Shown in pieces: positions 19,631-30,543 of a stretch of 64,000 bases of DNA. The DNA comes from Myxococcales bacterium (GTDB taxonomy: Bacteria; Myxococcota_A; Polyangia; Haliangiales; Haliangiaceae): assembly GCA_016707895.1 (NCBI GenBank), contig JADJGV010000006.1, positions 62,001 through 126,000 on the forward strand. Reading direction: 5' to 3'. Every line of letters begins with the position of its first letter. Within the stretch, counting starts at the first letter, position 1. The translations under genes and the position numbers were made by a program. The notes beneath the pieces were generated by a model. That model saw only the letters and a program-made list of their open reading frames with translations. It was not told where the DNA came from and did no database searches.

Positions 19631-20212
19631 CTCGGCGAACATGTCGACGATCGCGCGCCGGGCGACGAACCGGCGCTCGAGCGACGCGGCGTAGCGGCGG
19701 GCGTTGTCGTTGGCGACCCGGTAGCGATCGCGCTCGTCGGCGTCGAGGTCGGGCTCGTAGCTGTGCTGCTCGTAGAGCCGGGCCCGCCACGCCGCCGACG
19801 CGCCCGGCGCGGCGTCGCCGGCCAGCAGGCAGGTCACGTACTTGTCGACCTCGGCCTGCAGCTCGAGCTCGAGGGCCGACACCGCGCGCGCCCCCTGCGC
19901 GCACACCGCGGCGTAGACGAAGTGCGACACGCCCTCGAGCGCGTACAGGAACGCCGGCAGGTTGCGATCGTCGAGGCCGCTGCCGGGATCGTAGGCGGCC
20001 AGGTTGGCCAGCACCGCGCGGTCGACGAACAGCCCGACGTCGATGCCGTCGTCGCACTCGACCACCACCAGCTGCTCGCGCGGCGCCCGGGCCAGCCCCA
20101 GCGTCGCCCGGGCCGCGTCGTCGATCAGGAACGCCTCGACCGGCAGCCCGGTCGCGACCCGGTACAGCTGCTCGAGGCCGCCCTGCAGCCGCCCCAGCAC
20201 CGCGGCGGTCAC
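19568..20212 (-). CDS. conserved hypothetical protein, 214 aa
   Basis: GTG 20212 is chosen because it overlaps the stop of the upstream gene (GTGA). A soluble mixed alpha/beta protein with no signal peptide. Recognisable stretches are APREQLVVVECDDGIDVGLF, LPAFLYALEGVSHFVYA and LELELQAEVDKYVTCLLAG. The EVDKYV helix and VECDDG strand look conserved, but I cannot name a family. It is coupled to the 186-aa gene upstream, so the two probably form a complex. Its end overlaps the histidine kinase gene on the opposite strand by 63 bp. Confidence 0.7.
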   Translation of the reverse strand: MTAAVLGRLQGGLEQLYRVATGLPVEAFLIDDAARATLGLARAPREQLVVVECDDGIDVGLFVDRAVLANLAAYDPGSGLDDRNLPAFLYALEGVSHFVYAAVCAQGARAVSALELELQAEVDKYVTCLLAGDAAPGASAAWRARLYEQHSYEPDLDADERDRYRVANDNARRYAASLERRFVARRAIVDMFAELRRFYRLPLAGKLDVIGRAA

Positions 20213-20769
20213 TGGAGGATCGCCACGTCGGTCTCGACCAGCACGCCGAGCGCCCGCAGCTTCTTCTCGATCCACGCGTCGCGGGTGCGCAGCCACTGCT
20301 CGTACAGCTTCATCAGGTCGGCGCCGGCGAAGTCGACCCGCCGCCGGACCTCGCCGAGCACCTCGACGAACGCCGGGAAGTTCTCGGCCAGCTCGCCGTA
20401 GACCTCGGTCAGCGAGCCCGACAGCTGGCCGGCCAGGTCGGCGTAGGCGCCGCGGCCCAGCCCGACGTAGTAGTCGACGTCGACCAGCTTCCTCGACAGC
20501 GACTCGGCGAAGAACCCGGCCACGTACAGCGAGGTGTCCCCCACCTCCTTGAGGGTCCGCACCCGCTCGGCCGGCGGCGCCAGCTTGGCCTCGGCCAGCC
20601 GCAGCGCCAGCGGCGTGTCGGGCAGCCGGGCCCGGGTGAACTCACCCATCAGCGAGACCAGGTACCAGCCGGCCGGCTCGGTCGCCCGCACGTGGACCGC
20701 CTCCAGGGACTCGGTGAGGACCTCGTAGAAGTAGCCATCCACCGATGCAGCAGGTGTAACAGCGTCCAT
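20209..20769 (-). CDS. conserved hypothetical protein, 186 aa
   Basis: Starts at ATG 20769. Mostly helical (ALRLAEAKLAPPAERVRTLK, GELAENFPAFVEVLGEVRRR, KLYEQWLRTRDAWIEKKLR) with a central SLYVAGFFAESL segment. No signal peptide. Family not recognised. Forms a two-gene operon with the 214-aa protein, joined by a GTGA overlap. It is divergent from groES; the ~190 bp between its start and the CIRCE element must contain its own promoter. Confidence 0.7.
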   Translation of the reverse strand: MDAVTPAASVDGYFYEVLTESLEAVHVRATEPAGWYLVSLMGEFTRARLPDTPLALRLAEAKLAPPAERVRTLKEVGDTSLYVAGFFAESLSRKLVDVDYYVGLGRGAYADLAGQLSGSLTEVYGELAENFPAFVEVLGEVRRRVDFAGADLMKLYEQWLRTRDAWIEKKLRALGVLVETDVAILQ

Positions 20770-20926
20770 GATCCCGTTATCGGCTACGCCAGCCCAGACG
20801 CAAGTTCCCGAGCCACGACGGAGGGTTGCGCAGGGGGCGCGAGGCCGCGTCAGCCGGGGGCCGCGTGTAAGCCCGCGTCACACATGGAGCTTTGCCACAC
20901 CGCAAACATTTCGGAAAGGTAGCCCC

Positions 20927-20954
20927 TTGCGCGAGCCCCGACCGCGCTTAGTAT
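20927..20954 (+). promoter_or_regulatory. sigma-70-type promoter of groES-groEL
   Basis: -35 TTGCGC (20927-20932) and -10 TAGTAT (20949-20954) are separated by 16 bp. The predicted transcription start (~20961) falls at the left edge of the CIRCE operator, the classic arrangement for HrcA repression. Confidence 0.6.
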
Positions 20955-20962
20955 GCGCGCCG

Positions 20963-20989
20963 TTAGCACTCACGGCAGGTGAGTGCTAA
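20963..20989 (+). promoter_or_regulatory. CIRCE operator (HrcA binding site)
   Basis: A perfect TTAGCACTC-N9-GAGTGCTAA inverted repeat, extended by one further G/C pair at 20962/20990. CIRCE is the binding site of the heat-shock repressor HrcA, so groES-groEL should be derepressed on heat shock. No hrcA lies in this window. Confidence 0.97.
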
Positions 20990-21053
20990 CAAAGATCGCC
21001 GCGCCCACGACCTCCGTGCGCTCGGCCACGACTCCCACGCTCGCGAGGATCCC

Positions 21054-21341
<288 letters not shown>

Positions 21342-21361
21342 AGGAAAGAGGAGCCTAGAAC

Positions 21362-23005
<1,644 letters not shown>

Positions 23006-23092
23006 CCTCCGACGTCGCCGGAGGTCGCCTCGACCTCCCGGCCGACCCCAGCCGGAGACCCAGGCCCGCCCCGTGGCCGGCGTCCGGCAGCC

Positions 23093-23104
23093 GGGGGGGG
23101 GGGG
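23093..23104. repeat. G12 homopolymer between groEL and the kinase gene
   Basis: Twelve consecutive G followed by TGGG, just past the point where groEL loses its stop. Runs of this length are prone to slippage in cells and to miscalling in sequencing. Confidence 0.9.
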
Positions 23105-23155
23105 TGGGCTCCGCCGGTACCGCCGCCGAGCGGGGATCGCTCGACGCTCGATCAC

Positions 23156-24763
23156 GTGCGGCGCCCCACCGCGCCAGCGCCGACCAGCCAGACCGCCGAC
23201 CAGTTCATCGCCGGGCACATGGCCCGCACCCGCTGGCTGGTGGTGGTGATCGTCGTGCTCGCGGTGGTCGTCGTCGCCGCGATCGTGGCGCTGGGCGGCA
23301 GCCCGCGCGGCCGGATCTTCGGGATGGTCGGCATGGGCCTGGTCGTCGTCGCCGCCGTCGCGCTGTCCCGCCTGACCGCCGATCCGGCGCGGTTCTCGAT
23401 CGCCGGCGGGCTGGTGGCGTGGCTGACGCTGGTGGCCGGCATCTCGGTCGGCGGCATGTTCTTCGGCGTCGTCTCCGGCGCCGCGGCCGCCCACGTCATC
23501 GCGATCACCTTCGTGACGATGAGCCACGACTCGCGCATCGGGCTGTGGGTGACGCTGATGGCGGCGGCGTCGACGCTGGTGCTGGGCGGCGCGATCGTCT
23601 TCGACCTGATGGCCGACCCCGGCGTGATCCGCCTCGACCAGGTGGCGCCGGTCGACCGCGCGACGCTGCTGATCGCCGAGGTCGCGGTGATCGTCGCCGG
23701 CTACGTGGTCGCGGCGACCTCGCGGCGCGCGACCCGCGAGACCGTGGCCGCGCTCGACGTGGCGATCCGCCAGGTGGCCCGCCGCGAGGCGCTGCTCGAG
23801 GAGGCCCGCGCCGAGCTCGACGCCGCCCGCCAGATCGGCGACCCCGGCCGCTTCAGCGCGCAGGTGCTCGGCTCGTACCGGCTGGGCGAGGTGATCGGCC
23901 GCGGCGGCATGGGCGAGGTCTACGCGGCGGTGCACGTCGAGACCGGCGCCGAGGCGGCGGTGAAGCTGATGCGCCGCGACGCGCTCGGCGACGCCCGCGC
24001 GCTGGCCCGGTTCGAGCGCGAGGGGCGCATCCTGGTCGGGCTGCGCGCCCCGCACGTGGTCGCGGTGTTCGAGATCGGCGCCGCCGACGCCCCCCTGCCC
24101 TACATCGCGATGCAGCGCCTGCGCGGCCGCGATCTGGCCGAGATGCTGCGCGACGGCGGCACGCTGGCGCCGTCGCGGCTGGTCGCCATGGTGGCGCAGG
24201 TGGCCCGGGGCATCGACGCGGCGCACGCGGCCGGCGTGATCCACCGCGACCTCAAGCCGGCCAACCTGGTGTGGGAGGCCGGCGGCGGCTTCGGCACCTG
24301 GACGGTGATCGATTTCGGCGTGGCCCGCGGCGACGACGGCCACGGCACGCTCACCGCCGACCGGATCGTCGGGACGCCGACGTACATGGCCCCGGAGCAG
24401 GCCACCGACGGCACCGCCGCCGAGGCCAGCGATCGCTACGCGCTGGCGGTGGTCGCGTTCCGCGCGCTCACCGGCGTGCTCCCGCACCGCGGCGCCGACG
24501 CCGCCGCGTACCGGCTGGCGCTGCTGACGCTGCCGGCGGCGGCGCCCGGCGAGGTGGTGCCCGATCTCCCGGACGCGATCGATCTGGTGTTCGCGATCGC
24601 GCTGGCGCGCGACCCCGGCGAGCGGTTCGCGAGCTGCGCGGCGTTCGCGACCGCGCTCGACGCGGCCTTCCGCGACGCGCTGCCCGCCGCGCTCGAGGCC
24701 CGCGGCCTGGTGCAGCTGCACCGCGCGCGCGCGGCGCGGATGCGTGGCCGCGCCGCGAGCTGA
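23156..24763 (+). CDS. membrane Ser/Thr protein kinase with N-terminal transmembrane sensor
   Basis: 535 residues from GTG 23156 (ATG 23219 is the alternative). Residues ~24-190 hold about six transmembrane helices (WLVVVIVVLAVVVVAAIVAL is the first), then a helical linker, then a C-terminal Hanks kinase (~240-510). G-loop GRGGMGEV, Lys 270, HRDLKPAN at 363-370, DFG at 386-388 and YMAPEQ are intact, so it should be active. Placing the membrane part first and the kinase last reverses the common bacterial order; the membrane bundle itself may sense. The frame is continuous with the first groEL frame only because of the groEL errors; they are separate genes. Confidence 0.85.
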   Translation: MRRPTAPAPTSQTADQFIAGHMARTRWLVVVIVVLAVVVVAAIVALGGSPRGRIFGMVGMGLVVVAAVALSRLTADPARFSIAGGLVAWLTLVAGISVGGMFFGVVSGAAAAHVIAITFVTMSHDSRIGLWVTLMAAASTLVLGGAIVFDLMADPGVIRLDQVAPVDRATLLIAEVAVIVAGYVVAATSRRATRETVAALDVAIRQVARREALLEEARAELDAARQIGDPGRFSAQVLGSYRLGEVIGRGGMGEVYAAVHVETGAEAAVKLMRRDALGDARALARFEREGRILVGLRAPHVVAVFEIGAADAPLPYIAMQRLRGRDLAEMLRDGGTLAPSRLVAMVAQVARGIDAAHAAGVIHRDLKPANLVWEAGGGFGTWTVIDFGVARGDDGHGTLTADRIVGTPTYMAPEQATDGTAAEASDRYALAVVAFRALTGVLPHRGADAAAYRLALLTLPAAAPGEVVPDLPDAIDLVFAIALARDPGERFASCAAFATALDAAFRDALPAALEARGLVQLHRARAARMRGRAAS

Positions 24764-24778
24764 ACGCCGGCCTGGAAC

Positions 24779-25087
24779 TCAGGTCGACCAGTTGTCGTAG
24801 AGGCCGCGGCCGAAGCCGGCGACCGCGCCGAGCGCGCCGCCGAAGGTCGCGCCGATGCCGCCGCCGGCGGAGCCGCCGGCCATGAAGCCGGGCACCGCGC
24901 CCAGGCCCGGCGTGGCGACCGCGCCGCCGAACGCGCCCAGCGCGCTGCCGGTGGCGGTGCCGATCACGCCGCCAGTGACCGCGCCGTACTCGGCGCCGCT
25001 CTTGGCGTCGTTGAGGACGTTGTTCCAGGCGAGGCCGCCGTGGACGGCGGCGAGCTGATCGGAGGTGAGCGGGGTGAAGTCGGACAT
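24779..25087 (-). CDS. double-glycine-leader peptide, class IIb bacteriocin-like
   Basis: 102 residues from ATG 25087, with RBS AAGGAG 7 nt upstream. The leader MSDFTPLTSDQLAAVHGG has the LTxxQLxxVxGG pattern cleaved after GG by C39-peptidase ABC exporters. The ~84-residue core is rich in Gly/Ala with GxxxG-type spacing (TGGVIGTATGSALGAFGGAV, GATFGGALGAVAGFGRG), as in pore-forming two-peptide bacteriocins of the lactacin-F/Blp kind. There is no transporter, partner peptide or immunity gene nearby, so export would rely on an exporter elsewhere. It could equally be a secreted signalling peptide. Convergent with the kinase gene, with 15 bp between stops. Confidence 0.75.
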   Translation of the reverse strand: MSDFTPLTSDQLAAVHGGLAWNNVLNDAKSGAEYGAVTGGVIGTATGSALGAFGGAVATPGLGAVPGFMAGGSAGGGIGATFGGALGAVAGFGRGLYDNWST

Positions 25088-25229
25088 CGTGGGGCTCCTT
25101 GTGGGGGGTACGCCCCGCGGGTTTGCAGCGCCCGTGCCGCGACCGCGCCCCGCCTGGCGCCGTCGCCAGCGCCTGACCGGACCTTCGCCGAACCTTCGAT
25201 CGTCGCCCGCGGTCGACGACGCTGGGGAA

Positions 25230-25291
25230 CTAGCGCCGGGCGCGCGCCGTGGGCAGCTCGTCGGCCCGCGGCCGCGCCCAGAGGGTCGCGA
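25230..25291. repeat. 62-bp direct repeat, left copy
   Basis: Identical over 62 bp to 31377-31438, where it is the 3' end (last ~20 codons and stop) of a small membrane protein gene on the minus strand. Here only that fragment is present, with no upstream coding sequence. The two copies are 6147 bp apart and frame an FHA/sigma-54 activator, a large kinase and a lipoprotein gene. Confidence 0.9.
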
Positions 25292-25310
25292 CCGGGGTAG
25301 GATCGACTGG

Positions 25311-26705
25311 ATGCCGACTGCCGAGGACACGCGGTCCCGATCGCTGGCGGCACCGGCGCCGGGCGATCGCGGACCGTACCTCGCGCTCGCCATGCAATAC
25401 GCTCGACCGCTCGCGGCCGCCGAACGCTTGGCGCTGCATGGCACGGCGCGGCTAGAGGTCGGCCGCGGCCCCGTGCGCGCGGTCACCGGAGACGTCGACC
25501 AACGACGCTGGGCGGTCGAGGACCCGTGGATGTCCTCGCGCCACGCCCGCTTCGAGGTCGCCGACGGAGGCTGGACGGTCGAGGACCTCGGCTCGAAGAA
25601 CGGCGTCCGGGTCAACGGTGCGCCGACGACGCGCGCCGGGCTGGTCGATCACGATCAGATCGAGATCGGCGATACCATGTTCGTGTTCCGGGCTGGCGGC
25701 GCGGCGGAGCACGAGCGCCACCTGGTGGTGCAGGCGCTCCCCGATGCACCGGTGGCGCTGGCCTGCCTCGGCCCCGACCTCCGCGCCGAGCTGGCGACGA
25801 TGCTGCGGGTCGCGGCCGCCGGCGTGCCGATCGTGCTGAGCGGGCCGACCGGCACCGGCAAGGAGGTGACGGCCCGGGCCCTCCACGCGCTGTCGCGACG
25901 GCCGGGGCGCTTCGTCGCGGTCAACTGTGCGGCGATCCCGGCGACGCTCATCGAGAGCGAGCTGTTCGGGGTCCGCCGCGGCGCCTTCTCGGGCGCCGAC
26001 CGCGATCGGCCCGGGCTCATCGTCAGCGCCGATCAGGGCACGTTGTTCCTCGATGAGCTCGGCGAGATGCCGCTGGCGACGCAGGCGGCGCTCCTGCGCG
26101 CGCTGCAGGAGCGCGAGGTGGTCCCGGTGGGCGGGACGGCCGCGATCGCGGTCTCGTTCGGGCTGGTGTCGGCCACCCACCGCGACGTCGACGCGCTGGT
26201 CGCCGACGGGCGGCTCCGCGACGACCTGGTCGCGCGGGTCCGTGGCTACCACGTCCGCCTCCCGGCGCTGCGCGAGCGGCGTGAAGATCTCGGGCTGCTG
26301 GTGGGCGCGCTGCTGGCGCGCATCGTCGGCGATCGCGCCACGCGGGTGCGCTTCGCGCGCGACGGCGCCCGGCACCTGTTCGCCCACGCGTGGCCGGGCA
26401 ACGTCCGCGAGCTCGAGCACGCGCTCCGGGTCGCGATGGCGCTCGCGGACGACGACGTCATCACGGCCGCCGCGATGGGCCAGGCGATCGCCGCCCCCAC
26501 GCCGACCACGCCACCACCGACGTCGCGCGCGGCGGCGGGGCCCACGGCGGCGCCCGACCGCGCCGGCGACACCCTCGCGGCGCTCCTGGCCGACCACCAG
26601 GGCAACCTGAGCGCGGTGGCCCGCGCGCTGGGGACGTCGGTCAGCCAGGTCCGGCGCCTGATGGCGCGCCATCAGCTGACGGTGGCGCGACCGCCGCGCG
26701 CGTGA
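25311..26705 (+). CDS. FHA-domain sigma-54-dependent transcriptional activator
   Basis: 464 residues from ATG 25311. An FHA domain (~45-125; SSRHARFEVADGGWTVEDLG, then SKNGVRVNG) reads phosphothreonine in place of a receiver. The AAA+ domain (~145-375) has Walker A GPTGTGKE, sigma-54 contact loop GAFSGA (GAFTGA variant), Walker B GTLFLDELGEMP and arginine-finger region RLRDDLVARVRGYHVRLPAL. A Fis-type helix-turn-helix ends the protein (HQGNLSAVARALGTSVSQVR). It activates sigma-54 promoters in response to Ser/Thr phosphorylation. The convergent kinase at 26641-30363, overlapping by 65 bp, is a natural partner (inference). Confidence 0.92.
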   Translation: MPTAEDTRSRSLAAPAPGDRGPYLALAMQYARPLAAAERLALHGTARLEVGRGPVRAVTGDVDQRRWAVEDPWMSSRHARFEVADGGWTVEDLGSKNGVRVNGAPTTRAGLVDHDQIEIGDTMFVFRAGGAAEHERHLVVQALPDAPVALACLGPDLRAELATMLRVAAAGVPIVLSGPTGTGKEVTARALHALSRRPGRFVAVNCAAIPATLIESELFGVRRGAFSGADRDRPGLIVSADQGTLFLDELGEMPLATQAALLRALQEREVVPVGGTAAIAVSFGLVSATHRDVDALVADGRLRDDLVARVRGYHVRLPALRERREDLGLLVGALLARIVGDRATRVRFARDGARHLFAHAWPGNVRELEHALRVAMALADDDVITAAAMGQAIAAPTPTTPPPTSRAAAGPTAAPDRAGDTLAALLADHQGNLSAVARALGTSVSQVRRLMARHQLTVARPPRA

Positions 26706-29700
26706 CGGCGCCCGGTCGGCGCGAGAACGGCGCGATCAGCGTGGCGAGGTAGCGCGGCGGGTCGATCACGCCTTCGCCACGCAACCAGGCCGCGGCGGCC
26801 GCCACGGGCGCAGGCTCCCCGAGCAGCTCGCCGAGGCGCCACTGCGCGGCGACGCGCCCGAGCCCGAGCTGGTGAGCGTCGGCCAGCGCGATCGCCGCGC
26901 GCAAGTGTCCCGCCGCCCGCGGCTCGTCGCCCACGGCGGCCGCCGCGGCGGCGGCCATGACCGCGCCGGCGAACCGGCCGGCGCCCGACGGTGACCTGGC
27001 CAACCCCGGGGCCAGGCGGGCCGCCCGCCGCGCGTCGCCACGGGTCAGCGCCACGTGGGCGTCGAGGTGATCGATGGTCGCGCGCAGGTTCGGCAGGCGC
27101 ATCAGCGGTGAGCGCCGCAGCGCGTCCACCTGCGCGGCGACGGCGGCGAGGTCGGCGGCGTCGCCGCGGTAGCTGGCGATCGCCGCGCGGGCCGAGGCGA
27201 CGAACAGGTGCTGCACGTGCGGGCCGGCGATCCCCGGGCCCCAGGTGGCGTCGGCGAGCTCGCGCGCGGCGCGATCGGGATCGGCGGCCGCGAGGTGGAC
27301 GACCGCCGCGGTCAGGCCCCGGACCGTCGTCGCCCGCAGCAGGTCGCCCCGGCGCGCCGCGTCGCGGAGCGTCTCGTCGACGAGCGCGCGCAGCTCCGCG
27401 AGCGCGCCGCCGTAGAGCAGCGCCATCACCCGCCACATCCGCACCGCGGTGCGCTCGAACGCGGTCTGGCTGCGCACCCCGGGCGCCGCCTCGGCCCGCG
27501 CGAAGTGGGCGGCGGCGCGGCGCATCCCGCCATCGAAGAACTCGAGCCAACCCTCGATCACGTGCAGGCCGGCCTCGAGGTACGGCGCGTCGGGGCTGAT
27601 CGCGAGGTGCGCGCGCGCGTCGTCCCGGAAGCCCCGGACCCGCGCGAGCCCCGCCGGCCCCATGGCCGCGAGGTAGCCCGCCTCGGCGGCGATGCCGGTC
27701 GCGACGTGGCCCGGCTCGCCCGCGGCGAGCGCCAGGCGCAGGTGTCGCGTGTGGAAGGCCGCGCCGAGCGCGGGGTCGACGATCTGGTAGCCCTGCGCGA
27801 CCGCGCGCAGCGTCGCGAGTCGCTCGACGATCGGCGGCGCCGGTGTGCGCGGCTCCCGCGGCAAGCGCACCGGGCGCAAACCCAGCCGCAGCCGCAGCCG
27901 CTGCACGACGACGGCCGCGACGGCGCGGCGCGGCGAGCGCGGCAGCGCGAGGCCGAGCTCGCCGAGCATCTCGCCGAGGAGCGCCTGCCCACGCTCGAGG
28001 TGGCCGCTCATCAGCAGCTGCTCGGCGGCCCGGCGGCGCCAGACGCCGCGCTGCGCCGACGCGGCGCCCTCGCTCGCGCGCAGCAGCGCCGCCGCGGCGG
28101 CTGGCCCGCGCCCGGCGGCCGCCAGCGCGTCGGCGAGCTCGAGCTGGATCGGCCGGCGCGCGTCGTCGCCGCCGGGGGTCAACCGCAGCGCCGTGGCCAA
28201 CGCCTCCGCGGCGAGATCGTGCGCGCCGCGCTCGAGCGCGCGGGTCGCCGCGGCGCGGGCCACCGCCGCGGCGCGGCCCGGTTCGCCGGCGCCCTCGAGG
28301 TGACGCGCGAGGAGGTCCGGCGCTGCGACCGTCGCGTCCGCGGCGTCGAGCACCGCGACCAGCCGCGCGTGGAGCTGGCGGCGCGCGGCCGCATCGAGCC
28401 CGCCACCGACGGCGGCCGTGACCCGGTCGTGGAACGGCGCCATCGTCGCGCCGCGCCCGACGCCGTCCGTGCGGACCAACGCCTCGTCGCGCAGCTGCGC
28501 GACGACCTGCGCGTGATCCTCGGGGGCCAGGCCGGCGGCCGCGCCGATCAGCGCCACGGGGTGCGGCCCGCCGGCGATCGCGAGCAACGCGAGCACGCCG
28601 CGCGCGGCCGCGGACAGCCGGGCCACGCGGGCGGCGATCACGGCGTCGAGATCGATCGGCGCGTCGCCGGGCGCGAGGCCGGCGCGGGCCAGCTCGTGCA
28701 CGAACCGAGGGTGGCCGTGACTGGCGCGGACGATCGCGGCCACCTGCGCCGCGCGACCTGCGGCCTCGGGCGGCAGCAAGGCCGCCGCGAGCGACGCGAC
28801 GTCGGCGTCGGGCAACGGGGCGAGCGCGATCCGCCGGAGCGCGACCCCGAGCGCGGCCGGGAACGCCATGGCGGCGCGGGCGGTCGCGATCAGCAACACC
28901 GGCGGGGCGACGTGCGGCGCGAGCACCTCCTCGAGGAGGGCGACGCTGTCGGTGCCGGCCCAGTGAAGATCGTCGATCAGCAAGACCAGCGGCCGCCACC
29001 CGGCGACGCGGCGCAGCAGCTCGCGGAACGCCACCGCGCCGTGGCGGACCCGCCCCACGCCGTCAGCTGGCACGTCGGTGGCGACCGAACGCGCGGCCGC
29101 CGCCCCGAGCGGATCGACCTGCTGCAGCGCCGGGAACAACCGGACCAGCGCCGCCGCGTCGGCGGGCGCGAGGCGCGCGACCTCGGCGGGCGCGCGCGCG
29201 AGCGACGCACCGAGGGTCTCGACGATCGCGTCGAACGCTTTGAACGGCGCCGTCTCGCGTTCGAAGCATCGCCCGATCAGGACCAACGCCTCGGGCGCGC
29301 GGCGCCTCAGCTCCGCCGTGAAGTGGGCGAGCAGCTCGCTCTTGCCAAGCCCCGACGCGCCGTCGATGACCACGGCGACCGCCGTGCCGGCCCGGGCCTC
29401 GTCGTACGCGCGGTGCAGCGCGGCCCCCTCGACCTGGCGCCCGATGAACGGCGCCGTCTGCGCCGGATCGGGATCTGGCGTCGCGCCGAGGCACCGCAAC
29501 ACCGCCAGCGCATCGGGGCGACGCGCCGGATCGGGATCCAGCAGCGCCAGCGCCAGGCTGACGAGATCGGCGGGCGCGCCGGGCGGCGGCGGCGCCGGCG
29601 GCCCGCAGGCGCGCGCCAGCGCCAGCTGGATCGCGTCGTGGCCACCGTACGGACGTTGACCGACGAGCGCCTCATAGAGCATCACGCCCACGGCGTACCA

Positions 29701-30363
29701 GTCCGCGGCCGGGCCGACCGCCTGCCCCACCAGCTGCTCGGGCGCCATGTACGCCGGCGTGCCCACCGCTTCCGATGCGGCGCCGGCCAAGGCGATCAAG
29801 CCGAAGTCCAGCACGACCACCCGGCCGCCGTCGTCGACGAGCACGTTGGCCGGCTTGAGGTCGCGGTGCACCAAGCCGCGCCGGTGGACCGCCGCGAGGG
29901 CCCGCGCGAGCTGGGCCAGGACCGAGCGGAGCCGTCGCTCATCGAGCCGGCCAGCGCGTGGCGGTGGCGGCCGTGGCGGCGACGCGACCGTCGGTCCAGG
30001 GTCGCGATCCGCGGTCCGGGTCCGGGTCTGGGTCGGCGAGGGCGACGCCGCGGCGGCCTCGCCCCCCGCGGTACCGCAGACGTAGCTGAGCAGGTCGACA
30101 CCGCTGATCAGCTCCATCGTGAAGAACCAGTCCGGCCCATCGCAGACCAGCTCGCCGAGGCTGATGACGTTCGGGTGCACGAGATCGTGCAGGGTCCGGA
30201 ACTCGCGCTTGAAGCGCACCAACGTCGCCGCGTCGAGACGCCGGATCTCCTTGAGGGCGACGCGGGCGCCGCGTTCGTGATCGTACGCCTCGTGCACGAT
30301 CCCCATACCGCCGGCGCCGAGCCGGCGGCGGAGCTCGAACCGCGCGGTCCCCACGAAGCCCAT
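26641..30363 (-). CDS. Ser/Thr kinase fused to AAA ATPase and TPR repeats (PknK/MalT-like)
   Basis: 1240 residues from ATG 30363. Kinase domain ~8-295: GAGGMG at 16-21, Lys 38, HRDLKPAN at 166-173, DFG at 186-188, MAPEQ at 206-210; a Pro/Thr/Arg-rich insert at ~100-140 separates the lobes. Next comes an AAA/STAND-type ATPase: FIGRQ, Walker A GASGLGKS at 335-342 and Walker B LVLLIDDLHWAG. The C-terminal half is TPR/MalT-like helices. Such proteins couple ligand sensing through the repeats and ATPase to kinase output in the cytoplasm. There is no DNA-binding domain, so phosphorylation should relay the signal, possibly to the FHA activator that overlaps its 3' end. Confidence 0.92.
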   Translation of the reverse strand: MGFVGTARFELRRRLGAGGMGIVHEAYDHERGARVALKEIRRLDAATLVRFKREFRTLHDLVHPNVISLGELVCDGPDWFFTMELISGVDLLSYVCGTAGGEAAAASPSPTQTRTRTADRDPGPTVASPPRPPPPRAGRLDERRLRSVLAQLARALAAVHRRGLVHRDLKPANVLVDDGGRVVVLDFGLIALAGAASEAVGTPAYMAPEQLVGQAVGPAADWYAVGVMLYEALVGQRPYGGHDAIQLALARACGPPAPPPPGAPADLVSLALALLDPDPARRPDALAVLRCLGATPDPDPAQTAPFIGRQVEGAALHRAYDEARAGTAVAVVIDGASGLGKSELLAHFTAELRRRAPEALVLIGRCFERETAPFKAFDAIVETLGASLARAPAEVARLAPADAAALVRLFPALQQVDPLGAAAARSVATDVPADGVGRVRHGAVAFRELLRRVAGWRPLVLLIDDLHWAGTDSVALLEEVLAPHVAPPVLLIATARAAMAFPAALGVALRRIALAPLPDADVASLAAALLPPEAAGRAAQVAAIVRASHGHPRFVHELARAGLAPGDAPIDLDAVIAARVARLSAAARGVLALLAIAGGPHPVALIGAAAGLAPEDHAQVVAQLRDEALVRTDGVGRGATMAPFHDRVTAAVGGGLDAAARRQLHARLVAVLDAADATVAAPDLLARHLEGAGEPGRAAAVARAAATRALERGAHDLAAEALATALRLTPGGDDARRPIQLELADALAAAGRGPAAAAALLRASEGAASAQRGVWRRRAAEQLLMSGHLERGQALLGEMLGELGLALPRSPRRAVAAVVVQRLRLRLGLRPVRLPREPRTPAPPIVERLATLRAVAQGYQIVDPALGAAFHTRHLRLALAAGEPGHVATGIAAEAGYLAAMGPAGLARVRGFRDDARAHLAISPDAPYLEAGLHVIEGWLEFFDGGMRRAAAHFARAEAAPGVRSQTAFERTAVRMWRVMALLYGGALAELRALVDETLRDAARRGDLLRATTVRGLTAAVVHLAAADPDRAARELADATWGPGIAGPHVQHLFVASARAAIASYRGDAADLAAVAAQVDALRRSPLMRLPNLRATIDHLDAHVALTRGDARRAARLAPGLARSPSGAGRFAGAVMAAAAAAAVGDEPRAAGHLRAAIALADAHQLGLGRVAAQWRLGELLGEPAPVAAAAAWLRGEGVIDPPRYLATLIAPFSRRPGAVTRAAVAPPSADGAPSGAGPG

Positions 30364-30543
30364 GCCGAGTTCGATGATACCGCAGCGGCGGGCCGGGCTC
30401 GCGATGGCGCATCGCGGTGCTCGCCGGTCGACCGCGTGGTCGACCAGAGGGCGACCGCCCATCCGCCCCGCCCCGACGAGCGACGTCGCGACGCTGAGTT
30501 ACGTGGCGGCGCGGCGGGCCCGGGGGTTGCTGTCCGCGGTGGG

